Positions 25,368-34,164 are shown, numbered from the stretch's first letter. The stretch is 64,000 nucleotides of DNA from Halobacterium salinarum DSM 3754 (GCF_008124605.1 NZ_VRYN01000002.1:372001-436000); one strand, 5' to 3'. Notes: generated by a model from the sequence alone, not told the origin. Program-made: numbers and translations.

Positions 25368-25793
25368 TTGGAGATATCTGACGAACTGCTCTGTCTGTTC
25401 AACGCCGAGGTAACGGTCAAAGACGACGAGTACGTGGTTGAAGTGCCGAAAAGCGAGATCGAGACGGGATCCGTCGATCCGGGCGACGTCTACCGTGTCG
25501 CGCTCATCGAACGTCATGGCGACGCGGACAACACCTCGACGACGTCTTCGGCGTCGTCGTCATCCTCGACGTCGACTGGGGCGTCGTCGGAACCCCAGCC
25601 GCCGGTCGAGGAGGGTGAGATCCGCTACGTCGAGATCGAGGACATCGGCAAGCAAGGCGACGGGATCGCGCGCGTCGAGCGCGGATACGTCATCATCGTG
25701 CCGGACGCCGAGATCGGCGAGCGCGTCAAAGTCGAAGTGACGGAAGTGAAGTCGAACTTCGCGGTCGGCGAGATCATCGACGAGGAGTACTGA
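25368..25793 (+). CDS. TRAM-domain protein with Ser/Thr-rich linker
   Basis: The 141-residue protein has an N-terminal module of about 45 residues (EISDELLCLFNAEVTVKDDEYVVEVP), a linker of about 25 residues made almost only of Ser and Thr, and a C-terminal TRAM domain (EDIGKQGDGIARVERGYVIIVPDAEIGERVKVEV). TRAM domains bind RNA; free-standing archaeal TRAM proteins act as RNA chaperone-like factors. The TTG at 25368 gives the N-terminus (EISDELL) usual in haloarchaeal homologues; a GTG at 25341 is the alternative. Box GACTAAG lies about 45 nt upstream. The linker is unusually long. Confidence 0.8.
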   Translation: MEISDELLCLFNAEVTVKDDEYVVEVPKSEIETGSVDPGDVYRVALIERHGDADNTSTTSSASSSSSTSTGASSEPQPPVEEGEIRYVEIEDIGKQGDGIARVERGYVIIVPDAEIGERVKVEVTEVKSNFAVGEIIDEEY

Positions 25794-25902
25794 CCGCGGA
25801 CGCCACGCGTCCCTCTCGACATCCGCGTGTAACACGGCGCGATCGGGCCGCAGGCTCGATGAGCGCCGACGCAAGATACGGAGTTAGCGGTCGTTCCAAA
25901 CC

Positions 25903-26151
25903 ATGTCCAGTGTAAGTACCGACCTCAGAGGCGGCGCAAAGACGGTGGCTATCGCTGTCGTGCTTCTCGGCTCCACAGCGATAACTGCCCGAATACTTGA
26001 GCGAGGACTGGTGTCTCTCGGGTTCGGGGGGTTAACCACTGGAACCGCAGGTGTCGGCCTCTTCGCGGGTGCGTTCACACTGGCTTTCGCGGCGCTGCTC
26101 GGCGGGATTGCGCTGTGGCAGTCCAGACGCCCGACTAACGAACGGGGCTGA
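25903..26151 (+). CDS. Small membrane protein (82 aa)
   Basis: The protein has two predicted membrane helices (about residues 14-33, TVAIAVVLLGSTAITARIL, and 50-73, AGVGLFAGAFTLAFAALLGGIALW) and a positively charged tail (QSRRPTNERG). I do not recognise the family. Its base composition is visibly less GC-rich than the neighbours, which may point to recent acquisition or relaxed constraint. The 133 nt after it up to the next gene hold nothing I can assign. Confidence 0.65.
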   Translation: MSSVSTDLRGGAKTVAIAVVLLGSTAITARILERGLVSLGFGGLTTGTAGVGLFAGAFTLAFAALLGGIALWQSRRPTNERG

Positions 26152-26284
26152 CCACGGGATCAACGCCGACGGCAGGGCGCGCGCTCAGCGTGCGGCCCCG
26201 TCACTGTGTCGGAGCCACGCGTACGACGACCCGAGTCGTCCGTCCTGTGGGTCGTATTCTCCGGCCTGGCGCGGTGGCGCTCGC

Positions 26285-27979
26285 CTACTGCGTGAACTTC
26301 GCGAGGTCCGCGTCGGCAACGGTCGGCGCGGAGTCGTGGGGGCGGGCGACCAGGATGTCGCCGGCAGTGCTGGAGCCGATGCCGGGGATCGCAGTGAGTT
26401 CGTCCATCGACGCGTCGTTCAGGTCGAGCGGGTGCGGGACGCCCGTGACGGAGCGGTAGCCGTGGTCCGTGATGGCGACGTCGATGGTCTGTCCGAGTTC
26501 GCGTTCGCCCGGGATCGCGACCAGCAGCGAGTACGTGCCGAGCTGGCGGCCGAACGTCTTGCCGTCCTGGTGGTATTCGAGGGTGACGTCTTTCAGCACC
26601 GTGCCCGGCGGGACGACGCGCTGGAGCATCGCGTTGTCGATGGTCTCGCGCACGTCGGTTTTGTACTGTTTGAACAGCTGTTTGTGGTTCTGCGCGAGGT
26701 CGACGCCGGTGTCGGCCATCTCGGTGCCCTCGAAGGCCATGACCTGCCGGATGTTGATGCGCCGCACCATCAGCCCCTCGTCGAGCAGGGAGTGGAGGAA
26801 CTGCTTGTTGTGCTCGAAGGTTTCGGCGCGCTCGCCGGTGAGGCCGTGGAGGAGGTTGATGCCTGGCAGCAGCTTCGGGAGCCGGTCGGGCGACCCCTCG
26901 CCCCACGACGGCGCGTCGGCGGGGGATTCGCCGGGCCGCCACCCGCCCACTTCGTTGACGATGCGGACCGCCTCCAGGCATTCCTCGGCGCTCACCAGGA
27001 GGTGGTTCTCCTCTTGGACCAGCGGGTCCGCGGACTCCAGGCCGAAGGCCGCGGTGTCGCCGGGCGTGTTGTGCTCGGCGATGACGCGGATCGCGTCCCG
27101 TGATTTCTCGGGGTAGTCCACGATCGTCACCGGGTTCATGTTGTCGAGGTGCAGCGTCCCCAACTCGGGGGCGACCTCTCGGATGCCGCCGTAGAGGTCG
27201 CGGAGCGCGTCCGGGTTGGGTGCCTCGCCGTCGCCGCCGAACGCGAGAATGTCGGCCTGCCTGCCGAGCCGGAAATGCCGGGCGCCGTGGGCGTAGAGTT
27301 CGCCGACCTCCGTGACGACGGCGTCCGCAGACCGGAACGAGGGGTCGCCGTACATTGGCTCGGTACAAAACGAGCACCGGTACGCACAGCCCCGCGAGGT
27401 CTCCATCTCGCAGATGAGGTATTCGGGGTAGTTGGGGTGTTGTTCGACGACGAACGCGCCCTTCGCGGCCCAGCGGTTGATCTCCTGGTTGTCCCGGTAG
27501 CGGTCCTCGAACCCCTCCAGTCCGTTGTCCACGAGGTCGTAGGCGGCCGCCTCGATGTCCGCCATCGCGAGGAAGTCGAAATCCAGGTCCGAGCGCTCCA
27601 TCTCCTGTGCGCCGGCGTTCTCCTCGCCGACGCCGAACCGGACGGGGCCGCCCATCACGCTCGTGCCGTCGGCCAGCCACGCCAGCTCGCGGACTTCGTC
27701 GGGTTCGGCGGGCGTTCCGCCGACGTACTTGCCGGGCACAGTCATCCCGCCCACGTAGACGAACAGGTCGGCGTCGGCAACGTCGTTGAACTTGGCGGTG
27801 TCGCCGCGGAGTTCGTCGATGGTGTGGTAGGTGACGTTGGCGGGGTCGACGCCCGCGTCGACGAGCGCGCCGGCGGTGTACCGGGGGTACGTCGAGATGT
27901 ACGGCGGCACCCCGAAGTGGGCCGGCTCGTCGACGTAGCCGTCCACGAGCGTCACGTCGAGGTCCTCGGGGGCGATCAT
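26285..27979 (-). CDS. B12-binding-like radical SAM protein with C-terminal helix-hairpin-helix
   Basis: The 564-residue protein has an N-terminal cobalamin-binding-like Rossmann region (LDVTLVDGYVDEPAHFGVPPYISTYPRY), the radical SAM cluster motif CAYRCSFC (Cx3Cx2C) at about residue 200, and TIM-barrel elements (HLDNMNPVTI, FGLESADPLV). A TRAM/OB-like segment follows, and the last 65 residues contain a helix-hairpin-helix (DASMDELTAIPGIGSSTAGDILVARP). This is the archaeal COG1031 family, function unknown; the HhH suggests nucleic acid binding, so RNA modification is one guess. The start at 27979 fits a TTCTTACGG box about 31 nt upstream. Confidence 0.85.
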   Translation of the reverse strand: MIAPEDLDVTLVDGYVDEPAHFGVPPYISTYPRYTAGALVDAGVDPANVTYHTIDELRGDTAKFNDVADADLFVYVGGMTVPGKYVGGTPAEPDEVRELAWLADGTSVMGGPVRFGVGEENAGAQEMERSDLDFDFLAMADIEAAAYDLVDNGLEGFEDRYRDNQEINRWAAKGAFVVEQHPNYPEYLICEMETSRGCAYRCSFCTEPMYGDPSFRSADAVVTEVGELYAHGARHFRLGRQADILAFGGDGEAPNPDALRDLYGGIREVAPELGTLHLDNMNPVTIVDYPEKSRDAIRVIAEHNTPGDTAAFGLESADPLVQEENHLLVSAEECLEAVRIVNEVGGWRPGESPADAPSWGEGSPDRLPKLLPGINLLHGLTGERAETFEHNKQFLHSLLDEGLMVRRINIRQVMAFEGTEMADTGVDLAQNHKQLFKQYKTDVRETIDNAMLQRVVPPGTVLKDVTLEYHQDGKTFGRQLGTYSLLVAIPGERELGQTIDVAITDHGYRSVTGVPHPLDLNDASMDELTAIPGIGSSTAGDILVARPHDSAPTVADADLAKFTQ

Positions 27980-28014
27980 ACACCGGGGTTCGGTGTCGAT
28001 CCGTAAGAACGTGA

Positions 28015-28842
28015 CTACACGTAGATGTGGCCGGTCAGTGAGGACGGCTCGTGGCCCCAGGCGTCGCGGCACCCGGAGACACCCAGCGCCGCCAGCAGGC
28101 TGTCGAGGGCGTCGCCGCCGGTGTCGTCGCGGTAGGTCGCCCGGATGGCGTCCGGGACCGCCACGCTGGACTGGTCGGCGAGACCGTCGAGGATGCGCAC
28201 GCGGCGCTGTGTGTGGGCCTGCTCGGTGCCCTTGTACTCCGTTCGGGGGAGGCCACGCGCGTCCAGCACGCCCGCCGGATACGTTTCCGCGACCACCGGA
28301 CCGCCGGCGGCGGGCGGGTCGAACGGAACGATCCGGGCGGCACCGTCGAGGGGCGCGAGCACGCTGGCGATGCCGTGGTAGGTCTGGTGTGCGACGAAGA
28401 AGTGGTACGGGGAGAGGGCGTCGTGTTCGCGGTCGGTCGCCCGCCGCAGGTAGGTCGCGCCGTCGGCGTTGGCGGTCGCCCACTCGACGCACGTCGCGGC
28501 GAAGTCGTCCCCGTCGTCGTGGGCGGCGACCGCGGCGACGACCGCCCCGTGGGTGGTCGCGCCGAGGGCGTCGGTGGCGATGGCGCGCGGAACCGCAAAC
28601 GGGAAATCGAGGCCGAAGACGGCGTCGGGATGGCTGCGGATGAACGAGACGAGCGCGGCCAGCGTCGGCGCCCGGTCGGTCGTCGGGGGGCCGTCGTAGT
28701 GGGCGGCCAGGAAGTCATCGGCGCGCGCGCAGTCCCGGACGCGGAGCGTGCCGGCGTCGGCGTGCGCGCTGGTCACCCAGATGGTTCGGCCCGCGGTCGC
28801 GGCGCCGCTGAAATCCACGCCGTAGCAAGTGTGGGCAGCCAC
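28015..28842 (-). CDS. DUF429-type RNase H-fold protein
   Basis: The 275-residue protein begins CYGVDFSGAATAGRTIWV, with the acidic Asp of an RNase H/actin-like fold, and has VFGLDFPFAVPRAI, VVAETYPAGVLDARGLPRTEYKG and DDTGGDALDSLLAAL, all typical of DUF429. The predicted fold resembles nucleases and resolvases, but no substrate is known. The start is GTG (28842). It ends 35 nt upstream of the radical SAM start on the same strand, and may share its transcript. Confidence 0.78.
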   Translation of the reverse strand: MAAHTCYGVDFSGAATAGRTIWVTSAHADAGTLRVRDCARADDFLAAHYDGPPTTDRAPTLAALVSFIRSHPDAVFGLDFPFAVPRAIATDALGATTHGAVVAAVAAHDDGDDFAATCVEWATANADGATYLRRATDREHDALSPYHFFVAHQTYHGIASVLAPLDGAARIVPFDPPAAGGPVVAETYPAGVLDARGLPRTEYKGTEQAHTQRRVRILDGLADQSSVAVPDAIRATYRDDTGGDALDSLLAALGVSGCRDAWGHEPSSLTGHIYV

Positions 28843-28904
28843 AGCGCCCGCTTCGGGCTGGCGCGGCGTAGCTGTTGTGGGCCGGAGCCGCCGCAGCCAT
28901 CCCC

Positions 28905-28909
28905 TTTTT
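28905..28909 (+). promoter_or_regulatory. T-tract promoter box of the zinc-ribbon/Hsp20 pair
   Basis: TTTTT begins 30 nt upstream of the ATG at 28935 in an otherwise GC-rich gap. Confidence 0.45.
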
Positions 28910-28934
28910 GGCTTCGACCGCCCAACGTGGAGGC

Positions 28935-29093
28935 ATGCCCGCTACGTTGGAGGTTCGCTGCGACAACGGCGACTGCGAGATGGACATGTTCGAGTTACAC
29001 TACACGTACGACATGCCGGACAGCGTCGGGGTGTCGGATTTCTCGTGTCCGTACTGTGGGACGACCGAGGAGCTCGCGGAGATCCAGCTATGA
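28935..29093 (+). CDS. Small zinc-ribbon protein (52 aa)
   Basis: The protein (PATLEVRCDNGDCEMDMFEL... to ...FSCPYCGTTEELAEIQL) has two Cys pairs, CDNGDC and CPYC, that can bind one zinc. Short haloarchaeal homologues are known as an uncharacterised family. The ATG is supported by a T-tract box 30 nt upstream. Its stop overlaps the start of the Hsp20-like gene (ATGA at 29090-29093), so the two are translationally coupled and may act together. Confidence 0.75.
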   Translation: MPATLEVRCDNGDCEMDMFELHYTYDMPDSVGVSDFSCPYCGTTEELAEIQL

Positions 29094-29524
29094 ACGGTCG
29101 GGAGTTCGCGGACTGCGTGGGCGCCGGACTCTTAGAGCGGGCGGGGCGCGCCGCCGGCCGGGTCCAGGAGAACGCGCCGCTGCCCGTCGACGTGCTGGAG
29201 AGCGACGACGAGTACCTGCTGGTGTTCGATACGCCCGGCGCGGACGCAAGTGACATCGACGTGACCTACGAGGGCGACAGCGTCCACGTTCGGGTGGATC
29301 GGTTCCGCGAGTTCGACGCGGACTTCGAGGTGGTGTTCCCGGGGCGCGGGCTCACCCTGGAGGGGCACGCGACGCTGCCCGCGAACGCCGTGGTGAACGC
29401 CGACGCGGGGCGCGCGGAGCTGAACGAGGACGGCACGCTGCACGTGTTCCTGCCGAAACACGGCACCGCCGAGGCGGACATCCACGTCACGGCGACCGAC
29501 GACAGCGACGACGAGTCGGCGTAG
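29090..29524 (+). CDS. Hsp20/alpha-crystallin-like small chaperone
   Basis: The 144-residue protein has an N-terminal helical segment, then an alpha-crystallin-like domain from about residue 40 (VDVLESDDEYLLVFDTPGADASDIDVTYEGDSVHVRVDRF, LTLEGHATLPANAVVNAD, ELNEDGTLHVFLPKHG). The usual A-x-x-x-n-G-V-L motif appears only as LNEDGTLHVFLP, and there is no C-terminal IxI motif, so oligomerisation may differ from classic Hsp20. It is translationally coupled to the upstream zinc-ribbon gene. Its stop lies 1 nt before the convergent oxidoreductase stop. Confidence 0.78.
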   Translation: MNGREFADCVGAGLLERAGRAAGRVQENAPLPVDVLESDDEYLLVFDTPGADASDIDVTYEGDSVHVRVDRFREFDADFEVVFPGRGLTLEGHATLPANAVVNADAGRAELNEDGTLHVFLPKHGTAEADIHVTATDDSDDESA

Positions 29525-29525
29525 G

Positions 29526-30647
29526 TCACTCGACGATCATGCCTTCGGCGATGGCGAACTGTTCGGTGCCGTCGAAGCGCGTCGGGTCGAACGCGGGAAC
29601 GCCGTCGCCGCCCAGAACGTCGTCGGCGAGCGCCGCTCCGGTCGCGGGGGCGCGCATGAACCCGTGGCCCTGCCAGCCGGCGGCGACGTAGAGGCCGTCG
29701 CGGAGCTCGCCGAGCAGCGGGTCGCGGTCGGGTGTGGCGGTGCAGAGGCCCGCCCACGAGCGCTCGACGGCGGGCTCGTAGCCGGGGAACCGATCCCGGA
29801 GCCGGTCGTCCATCGCGTCGACGAACCAGTCGTCGCCGTCCCGGTCGTAGTCGTCGGGGTCGGCCTCGACCGGTTCGGTGCCGTCGCCGGCGAGCACACC
29901 CTCTGGGTGGGGGCGGACGTAGTAGCCGGCCGTGGCGTCGTAGACCGTCGGCAGCTCTGCGGCGGGCGCGTCGGCGGTCAGCGCCTGCACACGGTAGGGT
30001 TTCAGCGGCACCGGGACGCCGGCGTCGGCGAGCACGCGGGCGGTGTGCGCGCCGGCCGCGACCACCACGTCGTCGTACGCGGTGCCGTTGACCCGAACCG
30101 GATCGGTGGCGACGCTGGCCGGTTCGTGTGTGCGGATCTCGACACCGCGGTCGCGTGCGCGGTCGGCGATCAGGCGGGCGTACGCGGTCGTGTCCGCGAC
30201 CGCGGCGTCCCGCGCGATCGCGGCCGCGACGATGTCCGTGGTGTGGAGCGCGGGGACCGCCGCCGCGAGCGCGTCGGCGTCGGCGTGCTCGACCGCGCGG
30301 CCGTGGCGCTGCATGGCGGCCACCTGCTCGCGGATGGCGTCGGCGGTCGCGCCGGGTTCGGTGGCGAACCAGACGTACGGCGTCTCCGCGACGGTGAACG
30401 CACCGTGGCCGGAGAGCTCGCGGAACCGCTCGATGGCGCGGGCCGCCACGCGGGCGTCGACGGCGTCGGCGAACGCGTCGTAGCAGATGCCGGCCGCGCG
30501 CCCGGTGCTTGCGGCGGCGACGGTGTCGCGCTCGTAGACGGTCACATCGACGCCGCGCTCGGCGAGGTCGTGGGCAGCCGTCAACCCGACTGCGCCGGCT
30601 CCGATCACGGCGACGCGGCGATCCGACGCAGCGTCGGTGCGTGTCAT
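29526..30647 (-). CDS. FAD-dependent D-amino-acid/sarcosine oxidase-type oxidoreductase (DAO family)
   Basis: The 373-residue protein has the FAD-binding Rossmann motif VAVIGAGAVGLTAAHDLAERGVDVTVYER at the N-terminus, GRAAGICYDAF, the conserved VVVAAGAHTARVLADAG, and the C-terminal CTATPDRDPLLGELRDGLYVAAGWQGHGFMRAPATGAALADDVL typical of glycine/sarcosine oxidases. It probably oxidises an amine or amino acid; the substrate cannot be read from sequence. The start at 30647 places the Rossmann motif at residues 10-15; box GTTATCC lies about 28 nt upstream. Confidence 0.85.
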   Translation of the reverse strand: MTRTDAASDRRVAVIGAGAVGLTAAHDLAERGVDVTVYERDTVAAASTGRAAGICYDAFADAVDARVAARAIERFRELSGHGAFTVAETPYVWFATEPGATADAIREQVAAMQRHGRAVEHADADALAAAVPALHTTDIVAAAIARDAAVADTTAYARLIADRARDRGVEIRTHEPASVATDPVRVNGTAYDDVVVAAGAHTARVLADAGVPVPLKPYRVQALTADAPAAELPTVYDATAGYYVRPHPEGVLAGDGTEPVEADPDDYDRDGDDWFVDAMDDRLRDRFPGYEPAVERSWAGLCTATPDRDPLLGELRDGLYVAAGWQGHGFMRAPATGAALADDVLGGDGVPAFDPTRFDGTEQFAIAEGMIVE

Positions 30648-30763
30648 GCTCGCGGGTGGACACCCGACCCGGATAACTGTCGGGGAGGCGGCAACCCGGC
30701 CGGCGGTTTCACTTTCACCGTGGACGGCTGAGGTTGAAGCATGTCGGGGCTGCATCCACGAGC

Positions 30764-30934
30764 ATGCCAGTCCAGACGCGCCACGCACGCCCGGAGGCAG
30801 CGACCAGCGGCCGCCGCGTCGAGGTGTCGGCGATGACGACCGCCGGTGTCGCAGCGTACGCGGCCACCCACCGCACCGAGCACACCTACATCGAGCGCCG
30901 TGGCGGCCGCACGTACGTGGTCACGCGCGAGTGA
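30764..30934 (+). CDS. Small basic protein of unknown function (56 aa)
   Basis: The protein PVQTRHARPEAATSGRRVEV... ends in EHTYIERRGGRTYVVTRE. It has no recognisable domain. It is unusually basic for a haloarchaeal protein. The 3' end overlaps the convergent gene by 14 nt. The start is uncertain (an in-frame TTG lies at 30734). It may be a real mini-protein or a chance frame. Confidence 0.4.
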   Translation: MPVQTRHARPEAATSGRRVEVSAMTTAGVAAYAATHRTEHTYIERRGGRTYVVTRE

Positions 30935-31724
30935 ACGCGTCGAGTCCGCGGGCTGGGTACGCGACCACGTGGTCGGCGCCCGCCGCGCGCAGTCCGGCGA
31001 CGCGCTCGCGGACCGTTTCCGAGTCCCCCACCAGCGCGAAGTCCCGGACGGCCGCCGACAACACCTCGCGAGCGCGGCCGGTGGCGGTGGCGTCGGTGGC
31101 GGCGTCCTCGGGGAGCGCGCGCCGCACCGGCCCTCGGCGGGCGGTGTACGCCCCGACCGCGTCCAGAATGGCGTCCTCGTCGTCGGTCAGCACGGTGGGC
31201 GCGTACACCGCGATGTCGCCGTCGAAGCCCGCGGCGCGCAGGCCGTCGAGGTCGCGCTGGGTGCCCCGGGAGAGGAGTTCGAACTGCGTCCCCCCGGTCG
31301 CCAGGGCGGCGCGTTCGACGCCCTCGGTGCCCACCCAGGGGTCGCCATCGAGGGCGTCGACGGCGGCACCGAGGCGGGGCGCGACGGCGCGCTCGGCGGC
31401 GTCGTCGGAGAGGTATGCGCCGTGGCCGGCGACCAGAACCCGGCCGAGCTCGGGGGGCATGTCGGCGGCCAACGAGTCGTCGCCCAGTGGGTCGAAGCCG
31501 TCGACCCGGACGGGCGTCGTCACGCGGATGGCGCGGCCGTCGTCGACGCACGCGGCGAGCGCGTCGAGGTCGGGCATGTGGGCGTGGCCCTCGTAGTCGA
31601 CGGTGACGGTGCTGACCCCCGCCACGAGGTCGGTGATGCGCCGCCAGTCGTGTTCGGCGGGTTTCACTGCGACTGCGTCAATGCCGGCGACCGCGGCGTG
31701 GGCGTCGCTGCTGGAACTCAGCAC
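30921..31724 (-). CDS. Luciferase-like/flavin TIM-barrel-type haloarchaeal protein
   Basis: The 267-residue protein starts from GTG. Its C-terminal part (RDFALVGDSETVRERVAGLRAAGADHVVAYPARG) is like the end of F420/FMN-dependent luciferase-like monooxygenases, including Mer-type reductases. The rest is shorter than the usual 320-350 residues, and the N-terminus (AVAGIDAVAVKPAEHDWRRI) lacks the standard luciferase start. It may be a reduced or divergent family member without cofactor binding. The function is unknown. Confidence 0.6.
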   Translation of the reverse strand: MLSSSSDAHAAVAGIDAVAVKPAEHDWRRITDLVAGVSTVTVDYEGHAHMPDLDALAACVDDGRAIRVTTPVRVDGFDPLGDDSLAADMPPELGRVLVAGHGAYLSDDAAERAVAPRLGAAVDALDGDPWVGTEGVERAALATGGTQFELLSRGTQRDLDGLRAAGFDGDIAVYAPTVLTDDEDAILDAVGAYTARRGPVRRALPEDAATDATATGRAREVLSAAVRDFALVGDSETVRERVAGLRAAGADHVVAYPARGLDAFTRA

Positions 31725-31839
31725 GACGACCCACCCCCGGCCGCGAGACAGAGTGTAGTACTAGAACAGTGCCGGAACTCGATCCATCGTCTCTGCGACC
31801 ATACCCGCCGTACCACGCCCGCGGGCAAAAGGGTTGCTG

Positions 31840-33465
31840 TCAGGGACGGAGTGTGCGCGCGAACGCCCAGGCGTCGTGGCCCACCTCGCCGGGATGGGGC
31901 AGCCCGAGCTTGAACCGCATGCGGTCCTGGCGTTTCAGGGGGTCGAACGCGCGTGGCTCGGACAACCCCCAGACGTCCACGCGGGGCGCTGCCGCGCCGG
32001 CGGCGTCGAGCACCGCGTTGGCGGCGCGCCGCCCCGCCTCGTTGGCGGCTTCCATCGTCGCGAGATCCGTCTCGACGCGGGCGTAGTCGCCGGCGACCGC
32101 GAGGTTCGGCGCGTCCGTGTCCGGCCGCGGGCGGTGTTGGAGGCTACCGACGGTGTTGATCACGAGCGGGGCGTCGTTGCGCAGCCCGTCGTCGGTTTCG
32201 GCGAGCTCGGGGTCCAGGAAGTGCGCGACGCGGGCCTCGTCGGGCAGCGTGTCCGCGCCGAGGTGGGCCTGGAGTTGCGCCCAGATCTCCGCGACGGCTT
32301 CCTCGCGGGTGCACTCCCGGCCGGGCTTGTCGTAGAGCATGCCGGGCGTGTCCCAGTCGGAGGCGATGACCGACACCACGCCCTGCACGTCGCCGTCAGA
32401 GCGCGCGCCGAGGTCGTGGTCGGTCCAGAACTGGCGCTGGCTCACCGACGTGATCGCCCACGGCGAGTCGGCGTAGACGGCGTGCCCGTTGACGATGGGG
32501 ATGTCCCGGTCGAGGTAGAACTGGACGCCGTTCATCCACGCCGTCCGGATGCGGTCGACGCCGCGCAGCGAGGGGGCGGCGCGCCGCAGCGCGGGCGTGA
32601 GGAGGGCGGGCAGCACGTCCACGGGGAGCGCGGCCACGTAGTGGTCGGCGGTCACTGACTCGCCGTCGATCACAGCCCCGGTGACGCGGTGGCCGTCGCT
32701 GTGGAGTTCGGTCACGGGGCTGTCGAGGCGGACATCGACGCCTTGGGCGTCGAGGTAGTCGTGCCAGTGATCGAGCCACACCTCGCTGGTGGGGCCGTCG
32801 AGGACGCGCTCGGCTGGCGCGCCCGGGTCGAGCTGGCCGAACAGCAACTGCAGGTAGATGGTGCCGACGGTGCGCGCGCTGCCGATCTCGGGGCGAAGCG
32901 CCACCAGCGCCTGCGTGGACTGCGCGAGGTGTTTCCGGTACGCCGGCGACATCGCGTCGGCGTCGATGAACTCCCACCACGACTGGTGTTCGAACGCCTG
33001 CTCGCGGCGGTCCTCACAGCTGGTCAACAGCACCGCCAGCCGGGAGACGAAATGCGCGAGTTCCCGCCGGGGGACCTCCCCGCCGGCGATCTGGGGCTGG
33101 ATGGCGGACACCCACTCGCGGGGGGTGTCGGGGGACTCCGTGGACGCCACCGCGCCGTCACCGTCGGCGCTCGCGATCAGGGTTTCGCTGGTCGACACCA
33201 GGTGGTCGGCGACGGAGCCGCCGGTGCCGTCCGGGATGCGCGCCATCGTCTTCACGACGTTCGTGTAGTACGCCGGGAAGAACCGGAAGCCGTGCTCGCC
33301 GAGCAGGCCGTCGGAGCCGTCGACGGGTATCGAGCGCGCTTTCCCGCCGAGGCGGTCGTTGGCCTCGTAGACGGTCACGTCGAGGCCGCGCTCGGCGAGC
33401 TCCTGGGCCGCGGTCAGTCCTGCGATGCCGCCACCAAGCACGGCCACGCGCTGGGACGCTGTCAT
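31840..33465 (-). CDS. FAD-dependent amine oxidase / desaturase-like protein
   Basis: The 541-residue protein has the FAD motif VAVLGGGIAGLTAAQELAERGLDVTVYEANDRLGGKARSI, then GLLGEHGFRFFPAYYTNVVKTMARIP, ITSVSQRQFWTDHDLG and the C-terminal NLAVAGDYARVETDLATMEAANEAGRRAANAVL. It is of the phytoene-desaturase/hydroxysqualene-dehydroxylase/amine oxidase superfamily. Carotenoid or isoprenoid substrates are plausible in a haloarchaeon, but no crt gene is nearby. No convincing promoter box is seen close to the ATG; the 115-nt gap to the next minus gene holds nothing else. Confidence 0.8.
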   Translation of the reverse strand: MTASQRVAVLGGGIAGLTAAQELAERGLDVTVYEANDRLGGKARSIPVDGSDGLLGEHGFRFFPAYYTNVVKTMARIPDGTGGSVADHLVSTSETLIASADGDGAVASTESPDTPREWVSAIQPQIAGGEVPRRELAHFVSRLAVLLTSCEDRREQAFEHQSWWEFIDADAMSPAYRKHLAQSTQALVALRPEIGSARTVGTIYLQLLFGQLDPGAPAERVLDGPTSEVWLDHWHDYLDAQGVDVRLDSPVTELHSDGHRVTGAVIDGESVTADHYVAALPVDVLPALLTPALRRAAPSLRGVDRIRTAWMNGVQFYLDRDIPIVNGHAVYADSPWAITSVSQRQFWTDHDLGARSDGDVQGVVSVIASDWDTPGMLYDKPGRECTREEAVAEIWAQLQAHLGADTLPDEARVAHFLDPELAETDDGLRNDAPLVINTVGSLQHRPRPDTDAPNLAVAGDYARVETDLATMEAANEAGRRAANAVLDAAGAAAPRVDVWGLSEPRAFDPLKRQDRMRFKLGLPHPGEVGHDAWAFARTLRP

Positions 33466-33503
33466 GGCCGTCTAGTGGGCCTACCCGGACTTCAGGCTAC
33501 CCC

Positions 33504-34109
33504 TCACGAGGTCTCCGGGTAGTCGGGGTCCAGCTCCACGACCGTCGGGTCGCGGTCCGGGGGCGTCCAGCCCGCAGCGAGATCGAGGAACTGCACGAGG
33601 ATGCGCGCCGTTGCCCCCCAGACGGTGTATCCGTCAACGTGGAAGAAATGCACCAACGCCGTCCCGTACTCGGGGTGGATGCGTTTTTCGAGGTCGTAGT
33701 TCGACGGATCGGTCAGCGCCGAAACCGACAGCACGGCGACCTCATCGACTTCGCGCTCGTCGGGGTCGAACTCGCGGTCCGGGACCCGGCCGACGAACGG
33801 CGTCACCGCGTACTCGGTGATGGTGGCGATGTCGTCCAGTTGGCCGGCGAACGCGACCTCGTCGCGGCCCAGGCCGATCTCCTCGTTGGCCTCGCGGGCG
33901 GCGGTGCTGCGGCAGTCGGGGTCGCGGGGTTCGCAGCCACCGCCCGGGAAGCTCATCTGACCCGGGTGGTCGCTGAGGTCGGCGGCGCGCTTCGTGAACA
34001 CGAGCGCCGCCCCGTCGGCGGCGTCGACGACCGGCACGAGCACGGCGGCGGCGCGGTCCTGGTCGGTGACCCGGACCGGCCGGTGTGCAGCCACCCCGGA
34101 GAGGTCCAT
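33504..34109 (-). CDS. Nudix hydrolase (CoA pyrophosphatase-like)
   Basis: The 201-residue protein has MSFPGGGCEPRDPDCRSTAAREANEEIGL. The REUxEExGU core of the Nudix box is intact. The preceding DPxD pattern and HPGQMSFPGG are typical of NudL-type coenzyme A pyrophosphatases. It probably hydrolyses CoA or a CoA derivative to phosphopantetheine and 3',5'-ADP. The start at 34109 is favoured by a GTTAAG box about 30 nt upstream; a GTG 12 nt earlier is the alternative. It might balance the CoA genes at 47.7-49.3 kb. Confidence 0.86.
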   Translation of the reverse strand: MDLSGVAAHRPVRVTDQDRAAAVLVPVVDAADGAALVFTKRAADLSDHPGQMSFPGGGCEPRDPDCRSTAAREANEEIGLGRDEVAFAGQLDDIATITEYAVTPFVGRVPDREFDPDEREVDEVAVLSVSALTDPSNYDLEKRIHPEYGTALVHFFHVDGYTVWGATARILVQFLDLAAGWTPPDRDPTVVELDPDYPETS

Positions 34110-34164
34110 GGTCGACGCCACGGCTGCGACGAACTTAACTCACGCGCCCGCGGCGGCGGCCGGT

